Source: Hymenobacter sp. 5317J-9 (GTDB taxonomy: Bacteria > Bacteroidota > Bacteroidia > Cytophagales > Hymenobacteraceae). Taken from it: a DNA stretch of 64,000 nucleotides. Numbering within the stretch: the stretch's first letter is position 1; the number at the start of each line of letters is the position of its first letter. The notes below the pieces were generated by a model that saw nothing but the letters and a program-made list of their open reading frames with translations, was not told where the DNA came from and searched no databases. Made by a program: the position numbers and the translations under genes. Shown here in pieces: positions 24,098-32,292 of the stretch. Location of the stretch: assembly GCF_022921075.1 (NCBI RefSeq), contig NZ_CP095050.1, positions 1,922,001 to 1,986,000 on the forward strand, written 5' to 3'.

Positions 24098-26404
24098 ATG
24101 AAACACCTTTCTCAGTTCATTCTTTTGCTGCCTTTTTTGCTTGGGGCCGCCTCGGTGCGTGCACAGGTAGGGGTGGGCACGGCCACGCCCGACGTCAAGT
24201 CGGCGCTCGACATCCGGGCCACGGACAAAGGCCTGCTCATCCCGCGCCTGACGGCAGCCCAGCGCACGGCCATCACGAGCCCGCCCCAGGGCCTGATGGT
24301 GTACCAGACCGATGGCACGGCCTCAGGCGGCACCCAGACCGGCTTTTGGTACTACGCCGGGGCCCCGGCACAATGGGTCTATCTGAGCCCCGGCGACAAC
24401 TTAGGTAACCACACCGCCACCCAAACCCTCAACCTGCAGGGCAACGCCCTCACCGGTACCGGCAGCAACCTGGGCAGCACCGTGGGCCTGGGCGTGCGGG
24501 CCGATGGCGGCCTCAACCTAGGACAGAACACGAACGGCAACTTGTTCATCGGCTACCAGGCGGGGCAGGCCACTACCAGCGGCTACCATAACCAGTTTAG
24601 TGGTTACCAGAGCGGCACGGCCACCACCACGGGCAGCGAAAACCTCTTTAGCGGCTACCGGAGCGGTGCCAGCAACGTGGGCGGCAGCAACAACCTGTTC
24701 AGCGGCTCTTTCAGCGGCTACAATAACCTAAGCGGCTACAACAACCTATATAATGGCTACAACAGTGGCTACACCAGCCAAGCCGGCCACGACAATGTGT
24801 ACCTGGGCCACACCAGCGGGCAGCTCAGCACGGGCAATTACAACACGCTGGTGGGCAGCCTGAGCGGCGGCTTCGATACGGGCAGCACCCAACTCACGGC
24901 CCTGGGCTTCAACAGCGGCCCGGCCAACGGCAGCGGCACCCTCACCAATGCCACCGCCCTGGGGGCCAATGCCCGGCTCACCCAAAACAACACCTTGGTG
25001 CTAGGCAACAACGCCGACGTGGGCATCGGCACCAGCGCCCCCACTCAGAAATTGGAAGTGGTGGGCAACGTGAAGCTCACGGGCACGGCTGGCACCAACG
25101 GGCTCATTTTTCCTGACGGCACCATTCAAACCACTGCCGCCACGAGCGGCAGCGGTGGCCTCACGCTGCCATACAGCGGCACGGCCAGCGCCACGGGCAG
25201 CGTGTTTCAAATCACCAACTCCGGCGGGGGCATCGGCGTGCGCGGGGCCTCGGCCAGCGGGCAGGGCGTGGTAGGCCGCGTCAACGGCACCGGCGCGGGC
25301 CAGGGCGTGGTGGGCGTGAAGGGCACGAACGTGCCCAACGTGGACGACGCCGGGGTGGTGGGCCTGAGCGACGCCGACTACGGCGTGTACGCCTACAGCT
25401 TCCAGAACACGGGCGTGGCCGGCACCACCGACGGCAGCGCTGCTGGCGTGGCCGGGGTGTTGGGCCGAGCCACCGGCGCCGGCATCGGCGTCAGCGGCAC
25501 CAGCAGCAGCGGGAGCGGGGTCGAGGCGTTCAGCACCAGTGGCTACGGGGTGAAGGCCACCTCGGGCAGCACGGCGGCCGTGTACGGCTCGGCCAGCAAC
25601 AACGCCAGCAACAACGGGGCCGTGGTGGGCACCAACACCAACGCCGGCAACGCGGCCGTGGGCGTGCTGGGCCTGACCCAAAACGGCTGGGGCGTGCGCG
25701 GCGTGGCCTCGGGTAGCAACGGCTACGGTGTGGAAGGCACGGGCACGGCTGGCTACGGCGTGCGCGGCCTCTCCAACACCGGCAGCGGGGTGTACGGGCA
25801 GACGGACGCCGCCAGCTCCGCGAGCGTGGCGGGGGTACTGGGACGGAGCACCAGCACCACCGGCACCGGCGTGCTGGGCACCACCACCAGCGGCTACGGC
25901 GTGCGCGGCGAAGCCAGCGGCCCCACCGGCCGGGCCGGGTACTTCGCCCAAACCAATGCGTCCAGCACAACGCCCGTTGTCGAAATTGCGCAGACCGGCA
26001 GCGGCCCGGCCCTGAGCGTGACCGGCGGCGCCATTCGCACCGCCGAAGTGAACGCGCCGGCCACGGGTGGCGCCAACCTGCTGCCGTTGGCCTACGGAGT
26101 CATCGCGTCCGATGGCACCATCCTCAATGGGTCGGGCAATTTCACGATTGTTCCGCGCACCGCTGGCAGCGGGCAATACCTCATTGAAATCACAACGCCG
26201 GCCAACCTCAACCTCGACAATGCCATTTGCCAGGGTACCGGCAACTACGGCAATAGTTCCAATCCCGTTATCGTGCAGGCCAGAGGCTATTCCGGGGGCC
26301 TGGTTGAGGTTTCTACTGCTCGTGTTAACCTCTTTGTCGGAGGGAGTTCGGGGGGGTATTTCTACACCGACTACAGCTTCTCCTTCGTGATATATCGCCC
26401 TTAA
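24098..26404 (+). CDS. Exported beta-solenoid repeat protein, copy 1
   Basis: The 768-residue product has a signal peptide (ends SVRAQ), then the head VGVGTATPDVKSALDIRATD that is nearly identical in the protein at 28947. A beta-roll stretch (about 150-300) uses units like GYQSGTATTTGSENLFS, followed by NTLVLGNNADVGIGT. From about 350 to 640 it carries GVRGxSxSGxGVxG-type turns, a pattern predicted to form a long beta-solenoid. The C-terminus (LLPLAYGVIASDGTILNGSGNF to SFVIYRP) is a globular beta domain without S74 or T9SS features. Probably exported, perhaps a partner or decoy for the other repeat proteins; its function is unknown. Confidence 0.8.
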   Translation: MKHLSQFILLLPFLLGAASVRAQVGVGTATPDVKSALDIRATDKGLLIPRLTAAQRTAITSPPQGLMVYQTDGTASGGTQTGFWYYAGAPAQWVYLSPGDNLGNHTATQTLNLQGNALTGTGSNLGSTVGLGVRADGGLNLGQNTNGNLFIGYQAGQATTSGYHNQFSGYQSGTATTTGSENLFSGYRSGASNVGGSNNLFSGSFSGYNNLSGYNNLYNGYNSGYTSQAGHDNVYLGHTSGQLSTGNYNTLVGSLSGGFDTGSTQLTALGFNSGPANGSGTLTNATALGANARLTQNNTLVLGNNADVGIGTSAPTQKLEVVGNVKLTGTAGTNGLIFPDGTIQTTAATSGSGGLTLPYSGTASATGSVFQITNSGGGIGVRGASASGQGVVGRVNGTGAGQGVVGVKGTNVPNVDDAGVVGLSDADYGVYAYSFQNTGVAGTTDGSAAGVAGVLGRATGAGIGVSGTSSSGSGVEAFSTSGYGVKATSGSTAAVYGSASNNASNNGAVVGTNTNAGNAAVGVLGLTQNGWGVRGVASGSNGYGVEGTGTAGYGVRGLSNTGSGVYGQTDAASSASVAGVLGRSTSTTGTGVLGTTTSGYGVRGEASGPTGRAGYFAQTNASSTTPVVEIAQTGSGPALSVTGGAIRTAEVNAPATGGANLLPLAYGVIASDGTILNGSGNFTIVPRTAGSGQYLIEITTPANLNLDNAICQGTGNYGNSSNPVIVQARGYSGGLVEVSTARVNLFVGGSSGGYFYTDYSFSFVIYRP

Positions 26405-26613
26405 CTGAGCATGAGAAGTTTCGGCCCCTTCGCCCTCAACCTTGCACTGGGCGGGCGCACTGCTAGCCTGGACATGACGAAATCGGCTCTCAATTACGCT
26501 TCGTCCCCATGCCCTGGCCGCCGCGCGGCGATGGCTACGACGGCCCCCGGCCTGCGCCAGAAGTTCTGGCCAGCAGCCAGCACACCTTTTCACCTCAACC
26601 CCCACCATCGGCC

Positions 26614-28059
26614 ATGAAAAAGAAATTACGCCTACAAACAGCCGCTTTCCTGCTGCTGTGCGCCTTGGCCGCCCCGGCCCGGGCGCAGCTCACCATAGCT
26701 GGTGGCACTCTCACGGTGAGTCCTTCCACCGAGCTCACCGTGACCGGCAACGTGGGCATCTCCGCCGCCGGCACCCTCGACAACCAAGGCACCGTGCGCC
26801 TCACCGGCGACCTGGGCAACGCCGGCGCCATTGGCACGGGCACCGGCCTGTGGCAGCTCAACGGCACCGCGCTGCAGACCATATCCTCATCGGGCACCGG
26901 CAGCCTAGGCACCCTGGAAGTGGCCAACCCCGTCGGCGCCACGTTGGGCACGGCCCTGAGTGCCGGCGCGCTCAACCTCAGCGGTGGTTCGCTGCAGTTG
27001 GCGGGCTTCGATTTTGCGGTGGTGGGTGCCATCACCAACGCCAGCGGCACCCGCTTCGTGGTCACCAACGGCGCGGGACAATTGCGCCGCCCGGTAGGCA
27101 CCACGGCCGTGCCGTTTCCAGTGGGCCCGGCTGGCGGCAGCTACCGGCCGGTGGCCCTCACGCGTAGCAGCGGCACGGGCAACTACGCGTCCGGAGTAGG
27201 GGCGGGGGCTCTTAGCGCCGGCACCAGCGGTGCACCCCTCACCACCGACGTCGTGGCCCTGCGCTGGAACGTGGCCCCACCCGATGCCGTGCCTTTCACG
27301 ATGCGCGTGGAATGGCTGGCCGCCGATGAGCTGCCCAGCTTCCAGCGCAGCCAATCGGCCCTGGGCCGCTGGAACGGTAGCGCCTACATAGTTGCTGAAG
27401 CTTATAGCCCCGCCAACACCCCCAGCCCTTACAGCCGCACAGTGGCCGGCCTCACGCTGCCCGGGCCATATATCGTGGGCGACCAGCAGTCGCCGCTGCC
27501 CGTCGAGCTCACCCGCTTTGAGGTCCGCCGCCCGGCCGGCCAGCCGCGTGCCGAGCTAACCTGGGCCACGGCTTCGGAAAAAAACAACCTCGGCTTTGAA
27601 GTGCAGCGGCAGGACGAAGGCCAGACTGCTTTCCGGCGCGTGGGATTCGTGTCGGGCCAGGGCACGGCCACCACGCCGCACGAGTACGCTTTTACCGACC
27701 CCAACGACTTTCAGGGGCTGAGCTACTATCGGCTCAAGCAGGTCGACCAGGATGGTACGGCCACTTACACAGCGGTGCGCAGCATTACCGGCTTACCCGC
27801 CGGTACGCCCTTCAGCCTCAGCGTGTATCCCAACCCGGCGCACGCCATGGCCACCCTTGAGGCCAGTGGCCCCGTGCCCGCCGGCCTGCAGCTACGCCTT
27901 TACAGCGCCGACGGCCGCCTGGTGTGGGCCGCTGCCTGGGACAAGCCGCAGGCCACGGCCCCGCTGCCGGTGGCCGGCCTGGCCACGGGCGTGTACTGGC
28001 TGCGCTACGAGTCGCCGGCCGGCACCAGCGGTACCATTCGCCTTCAGGTAGAGCCGTAG
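26614..28059 (+). CDS. T9SS type A sorting domain-containing protein
   Basis: The 481-residue protein starts at ATG 26614 (MKKKLRLQTAAFLLLCALAA), giving a clean signal peptide ending ARAQ. The N-terminal 150 residues are Gly/Thr/Leu-rich strands (LTIAGGTLTVSPSTELTVTG) of a probable beta-helix. The middle region (LPVELTRFEVRRPAGQ, LTWATASEKNNLGFEVQR, YYRLKQVDQDGT) is the spacer often found before sorting domains. From about 399 (LSVYPNPAHAMATLEA) to the end (TGVYWLRYE) is a type A T9SS sorting domain. It should be secreted by the type IX system and anchored at the cell surface. It is the only T9SS cargo within the repeat-protein cluster. Confidence 0.85.
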   Translation: MKKKLRLQTAAFLLLCALAAPARAQLTIAGGTLTVSPSTELTVTGNVGISAAGTLDNQGTVRLTGDLGNAGAIGTGTGLWQLNGTALQTISSSGTGSLGTLEVANPVGATLGTALSAGALNLSGGSLQLAGFDFAVVGAITNASGTRFVVTNGAGQLRRPVGTTAVPFPVGPAGGSYRPVALTRSSGTGNYASGVGAGALSAGTSGAPLTTDVVALRWNVAPPDAVPFTMRVEWLAADELPSFQRSQSALGRWNGSAYIVAEAYSPANTPSPYSRTVAGLTLPGPYIVGDQQSPLPVELTRFEVRRPAGQPRAELTWATASEKNNLGFEVQRQDEGQTAFRRVGFVSGQGTATTPHEYAFTDPNDFQGLSYYRLKQVDQDGTATYTAVRSITGLPAGTPFSLSVYPNPAHAMATLEASGPVPAGLQLRLYSADGRLVWAAAWDKPQATAPLPVAGLATGVYWLRYESPAGTSGTIRLQVEP

Positions 28060-28100
28060 CTCCCAGCTTCCGATGCATCCATCTTTTTTTCTGTCATCCC

Positions 28101-28853
28101 ATGAAAGCACTTTTCCGCTTTTTGCTGCTGGCCGTTTGCGCCACCACGCTAGCCCCCGCCGCTCAGGCCCAAACCCGCAAGCCCGCTGCCAAACCGGCGG
28201 TCAAACCAGCGACTAAGCCTGCAGCCAAACCCGCTCCCAAACCAGCGACAAAACCCGCTACTGTCGCTCCCGTTCGGACCGCCGCGCCGGCCCCGGCTCC
28301 GGCACCCGTTGCGCCACCGCCCAGCCCCGCAACCTCAGAATCGACCATAACAGGCCCGTTTCAGGTAGGCACCAACATGGTGAACGTCGGCATCGGCCTC
28401 GGCAACCGCTACAACTATGGCACGGGCTACTTCGGCGGCAGCTCCTCCGTGACGCCGGCCCTGAGCGTGTCTTATGAGCGGGGCATTCTGGAAGTGGGCC
28501 CCGGCGTAGTGGGCGTGGGCGGCTTCGTTGGCTACCAGGGCGCCACCTACGACTTCGGCGGGAATGACCGGTGGAAGTTCACCGACATCATCGTGACGCT
28601 GCGCGGTACCTTCCACTACCCGGTGGCGGAGCAGTTTGACGCCTACGGCGGGGTGAACCTGGGCATGCGCCACGCCAGCGCGTCTTTCGAAGGCAGCAGC
28701 ATTTACGGCTCATTGGGTTCGGCGAGTGCCAATGAAGTGGCGGCCGGCTTGTTCGTGGGCGGCCGTTACTTCTTCACGCCCAGCATCGGGGCTTTTGCCG
28801 AGCTAGGCTACGACCAAACCTACCTCAAAATAGGAGTCGCGGCCAAGTTCTGA
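28101..28853 (+). CDS. Outer-membrane beta-barrel protein with Lys-Pro-Ala-rich linker
   Basis: This 250-residue protein has a signal peptide (MKALFRFLLLAVCATTLAPAAQAQ), a linker of repeated KPA units (about 25-60, e.g. AAKPAVKPATKPAAKPAPKP), a Pro-rich hinge, and a C-terminal domain of alternating strands from VGTNMVNVGIGLGNRY to YLKIGVAAKF. The last residue is an aromatic Phe, usual for outer-membrane barrels. The basic Lys-Pro linker would lie in the periplasm and could span or touch peptidoglycan. Start at ATG 28101 fits the signal peptide, 41 bases after the T9SS cargo gene. It could be a porin-like anchor for the surrounding surface proteins; this is a guess. Confidence 0.78.
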   Translation: MKALFRFLLLAVCATTLAPAAQAQTRKPAAKPAVKPATKPAAKPAPKPATKPATVAPVRTAAPAPAPAPVAPPPSPATSESTITGPFQVGTNMVNVGIGLGNRYNYGTGYFGGSSSVTPALSVSYERGILEVGPGVVGVGGFVGYQGATYDFGGNDRWKFTDIIVTLRGTFHYPVAEQFDAYGGVNLGMRHASASFEGSSIYGSLGSASANEVAAGLFVGGRYFFTPSIGAFAELGYDQTYLKIGVAAKF

Positions 28854-28946
28854 GCAGCCAGCCCCCGAACGTCGCGGGGCTCGGTCCATTTCACCAACTA
28901 ATTGCGCCGGCTGCTACCAGCAAAGCTTGGCCTCCCAATTGTCAGC

Positions 28947-31349
28947 ATGAAACACATTTTCGCTATTGCCGTTGCGCTGGGGGCCTTGTGGCCGCTGGCC
29001 GCCCGCGCCCAGGTAGGGGTAGGCACGGCCACGCCCGATGCCAAGTCGGCGCTCGACATCCGGGCCACGGACAAGGGCCTGCTCATCCCGCGCCTGACGG
29101 CGGCCCAGCGCGCGGCCATCACCAGCCCGCCGCAGGGCCTGATGGTGTACCAGACCGACGGCTCGGCCTCGGGCGGGGCTCAAACCGGCTTTTGGTATTA
29201 CGTCGGCACCGGCGGCTGGGTCTACCTCGACGCCGCTTCCGGCACCCTCACGCTGCCCTATTCCGGCACGGCCAACACCAGCAGCCCCGTCCTAAGCATA
29301 ACCAATACCGGCACCGGCGGCGGGCTAGTAGGCACCGCCACCAGCGGCGCGGGCATCACGGCTGCTTCCACCAGCGGCCCGGCCCTGGCAGCCAGCAAAA
29401 ACGTGGGCCAAACCGGCCGGCTGATTTCCTTAGTTAGCCCGCTGAATACCAACGACTCAACCGCCGCCTATATCTATTCCGGAGGCGAGCGACCAACGCT
29501 GCGGGCGGTGAACACGGCTCTTTCGCCACAAGCCGCCATCCGGGGCGTGAAACAGGTGGCCGCCGCCGATGGCGCCGGCGTCGAAGGCCTGGTCACCAGC
29601 GGCGCCAGCGGCAATGCCGCCGGCGTGCGGGGCCTCGACAACAGCGGCAGCGGCGGCACGGCCGGCGTGCTGGGCCGCACGGCGGGCGGCTACGGCGTCC
29701 TGGGCCTGGCCACCGCCAGCGGCGGCTACGGCGTGACGGGCACCGCCACCGACGCCTACGGAGTGAGCGGCGGCAGCACCAGCGGCGACGGCGTGCACGG
29801 CGCCAGCACCAGCGGGGCTGGCGTATCCGGCACTAGTAGCAGCGACGCTGGGGTGAAGGGTACCTCGACCAGTGCGGCTGGGGTGCAGGGCACCAGCAGC
29901 GCCAACAGCACCGCCACCGGTGGCGTGGTGGGCACCAACAACGCGGGCGGCAGCGCCGTGGGCGTGCTGGGCACCACCACCACCGGCTACGGCGTGCGGG
30001 GCACGGCCTCGGCCAGCGGCGGCTACGGCGTGAGCGGCGTGGCCACCGATAGTTATGGCGTGCGCGGGGTGAGTACCAGCGGTGCCGGAGTGCAGGGCAC
30101 CAGCACCAGCGGCAGCGGCGTGGTGGGCACTACGGGAGCGGGCAACTCGGGCGGGCTGGCCGGGGTGGTGGGCACCAATTCCAACAGCTCGGGCATCGGG
30201 GTGCTGGGCCAGACCGCCAGCGGCTACGGCGTGCGGGGCGAAGCCACCGGCACCAGCGGCTACGGCGTGACGGGCGTGGCCAGCAACACTAACGGCATCG
30301 GCGTGCTGGGTTCGGCCACGGGCGGGGCTTCGGGCGTCACGGGCCAAGCCACCGGCACGGGCCGGGCCGGCTACTTCGTTCAGAACAACAGCAGCTACAC
30401 CGGCAACGCTGTGGACGTTGCGCACAGCGGCAGTGGCTACGGCCTGCATGTAAGCTCGCCCAACCAAACGGCATATTTTGAGAACACCAGCATCACCGGC
30501 ACCGGCAATGCGGTGGTTGTGCAAAGCCGCAACAACGGTTATGCCATGAACGTGCGCGACGGGGGCGTGCTGCTGACCAGCCCGGGCAACGGCAGCCAGA
30601 TTGAAGGGGTCTTGTTTCCGAGTCAGCTCTATCTGGGTTACACGAACGCAACGCAAAGCCAACCAGGTACCTTCATCACCTACGACGGTGCCCGGTTCCG
30701 CGCCGACAATGCCAGCCAGATTGGCCCAGGGCAGTTGGGAAAAACCGCCATATTCGCCGAGCAAACCCAATCTACTGCCACCAACTTCGCCGGCATCTTT
30801 TTCGGCAACCTCTTCGTGAGCGGCACCCTTTCCGTGAGCGGGGCCAAAGCGTTTCAAATCGACCACCCGCTCGACCCCGAAAACAAGTTCCTCTTCCATT
30901 CCTGCGTCGAAAGCCCGGACATGATGAACATCTACAACGGCAACGCCAAGCTCGACGCCCAGGGCCGCGCCACCGTAGAACTGCCCAGCTATTTTGAAGC
31001 GTTGAATCAGGATTTTCGCTACCAACTCACGTCCGTCGGCGCACCCGGCCCCAACCTCTACGTGGCCGAGCGAGTGCACGGCAACCAGTTCCGCATTGCC
31101 GGCGGCACGCCCGGCGCCGAAGTCAGTTGGCAGGTCACCGGCATCCGACACGATGCCAATGCCAACCAACACCGCTTGGTGCCCGAAGTTGCCAAGAGCC
31201 CCGAGCAGCGCGGCCACTACCTCACTCCCGAAGCCTTTGGCCTGCCTGCCAGCCGTGGCATGAGCGCCGCCAGCGGCAATACTTCGCTAGCAGGACTGGC
31301 CACCCCCGGCATGCATTGTGAGAAAACGGGTCCCCGCGTCGGATTTTAA
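28947..31349 (+). CDS. Exported beta-solenoid repeat protein, copy 2, with distinct C-terminal domain
   Basis: This 800-residue protein starts at ATG 28947 with a signal peptide (ends AARAQ). Its first 75 residues nearly match those of the protein at 24098. From about 110 to 500 it consists of GVxGxSxSGAGVxGTSxS-type turns of a predicted beta-solenoid. From about residue 631 a different domain begins (AKAFQIDHPLDPENKFLFHS, ESPDMMNIYNG, ALNQDFRYQLT, VSWQVTGIRHDANAN); similar C-terminal domains occur in other repeat proteins, where they may replace the S74 domain. Residues 760-800 are low complexity. Probable surface or extracellular protein of unknown function. A terminator follows at 31384. 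Confidence 0.8.
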   Translation: MKHIFAIAVALGALWPLAARAQVGVGTATPDAKSALDIRATDKGLLIPRLTAAQRAAITSPPQGLMVYQTDGSASGGAQTGFWYYVGTGGWVYLDAASGTLTLPYSGTANTSSPVLSITNTGTGGGLVGTATSGAGITAASTSGPALAASKNVGQTGRLISLVSPLNTNDSTAAYIYSGGERPTLRAVNTALSPQAAIRGVKQVAAADGAGVEGLVTSGASGNAAGVRGLDNSGSGGTAGVLGRTAGGYGVLGLATASGGYGVTGTATDAYGVSGGSTSGDGVHGASTSGAGVSGTSSSDAGVKGTSTSAAGVQGTSSANSTATGGVVGTNNAGGSAVGVLGTTTTGYGVRGTASASGGYGVSGVATDSYGVRGVSTSGAGVQGTSTSGSGVVGTTGAGNSGGLAGVVGTNSNSSGIGVLGQTASGYGVRGEATGTSGYGVTGVASNTNGIGVLGSATGGASGVTGQATGTGRAGYFVQNNSSYTGNAVDVAHSGSGYGLHVSSPNQTAYFENTSITGTGNAVVVQSRNNGYAMNVRDGGVLLTSPGNGSQIEGVLFPSQLYLGYTNATQSQPGTFITYDGARFRADNASQIGPGQLGKTAIFAEQTQSTATNFAGIFFGNLFVSGTLSVSGAKAFQIDHPLDPENKFLFHSCVESPDMMNIYNGNAKLDAQGRATVELPSYFEALNQDFRYQLTSVGAPGPNLYVAERVHGNQFRIAGGTPGAEVSWQVTGIRHDANANQHRLVPEVAKSPEQRGHYLTPEAFGLPASRGMSAASGNTSLAGLATPGMHCEKTGPRVGF

Positions 31350-31383
31350 TTTTTGACAACACTTTTGGCATCATAACCCACGA

Positions 31384-31414
31384 AAAAGCCTCTGCTGGGA
31401 CAGCAGAGGCTTTT
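31384..31414. terminator. Bidirectional terminator between the repeat-protein gene and clpP
   Basis: Arms AAAAGCCTCTGCT (31384-31396) and AGCAGAGGCTTTT (31402-31414) pair perfectly around a 5-base loop. It has an A run before and a T run after, so it serves both convergent genes. Confidence 0.9.
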
Positions 31415-31443
31415 CACTTTTAGCATAAGTACCAGCGCGAAGC

Positions 31444-32151
31444 CTACGCTTTCTTCTTCTCCAGCACCTCGTCAATCAGGCCGTACTCTTTGGCCTCGTC
31501 GGCCCGCATCCAGTAGTCGCGGTCCGAGTTGTCATGGATTTCCTGATAGGTTTTGCCGGTGTGCTGCGCCAGAATGTCATACAGTTCTTTCTTCAGCTTC
31601 AGGATTTCACGCGCCGTGATTTCGATGTCCGACGATTGGCCTTGCGCGCCGCCCGAAGGCTGGTGAATCATCACGCGGGCGTGGGGGAGGGCCGACCGTT
31701 TGTTGGCCGCACCGCCCGCCAGTAGCACCGCGCCCATCGAAGCGGCCAAGCCCGTGCAGATGGTGGCCACGTCGGGGTTCACGTACTGCATGGTGTCGTA
31801 GATGCCGAGGCCGGCGTACACCGAGCCACCGGGCGAGTTGATGTAGAGCAGAATGTCTTTCTTGGCATCAGCCGACTCCAGAAACAGCATCTGCGCCGTC
31901 AGGATATTGGCGATGTAGTCGTCCACGGCGGTGCCCAGGAACACAATGCGGTCCATGATGAGGCGCGAAAACACGTCGATTTCGGCAAAGCGCGTGGGGC
32001 GCTCCTCAATCACCGAGCGGGTCATGCCGGTGGGCAGGATGAGGCCGCCGCGCGTCTGGCCCTCTACGTGTTGGATGTACTGGTCCACACCCAGGCCGCT
32101 GAGGCCCTGGTGCTTCACCGCAAACTTGCGAAACTCTTGTTTATTCAGCAT
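31444..32151 (-). CDS. clpP: ATP-dependent Clp protease proteolytic subunit
   Basis: This is a 235-residue ClpP serine peptidase that forms the tetradecameric chamber served by ClpX. The catalytic triad is Ser138 (GLAASMGAV), His163 (VMIHQPSGG) and Asp212 (DRDYW). The substrate-binding [19 protein letters not shown] block is intact. The N-terminal 30 residues are longer than in E. coli and may include a processed propeptide. It lies 141 bases downstream of tig on the same strand, with a terminator-like hairpin between them. clpX, usually next in line, is separated by the 10-31 kb accessory block. Confidence 0.96.
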   Translation of the reverse strand: MLNKQEFRKFAVKHQGLSGLGVDQYIQHVEGQTRGGLILPTGMTRSVIEERPTRFAEIDVFSRLIMDRIVFLGTAVDDYIANILTAQMLFLESADAKKDILLYINSPGGSVYAGLGIYDTMQYVNPDVATICTGLAASMGAVLLAGGAANKRSALPHARVMIHQPSGGAQGQSSDIEITAREILKLKKELYDILAQHTGKTYQEIHDNSDRDYWMRADEAKEYGLIDEVLEKKKA

Positions 32152-32238
32152 TTGAAGGAAATGAGGCGCCCGCCGAAGCTGGCACGGGTGAGGTTAGAAA
32201 GACGAGCGAAGTAAAGGAATGTTGTCGGAAACCCAACA

Positions 32239-32270
32239 AAAAAGCCCCTACGTCACCGTAAGGGCTTTTT
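32239..32270 (-). terminator. Terminator downstream of tig
   Basis: On the minus strand arms 32270-32257 and 32252-32239 pair with one mismatch around the loop GTGA and end in a T run. It sits in the tig-clpP gap, so clpP may be partly uncoupled from tig. Confidence 0.75.
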
Positions 32271-32292
32271 GAAAAAGCGGGCCGCGCAGGGA

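Noticed and set aside
21616..30400. Regular repeats resembling a CRISPR array
   Set aside because: The periodicity is in coding frame with repeated protein units; no constant repeat with unique spacers and no cas genes.
10301..31349. Polysaccharide utilisation locus
   Set aside because: HTCS regulators suggest it, but no SusC, SusD or carbohydrate-active enzyme is present.
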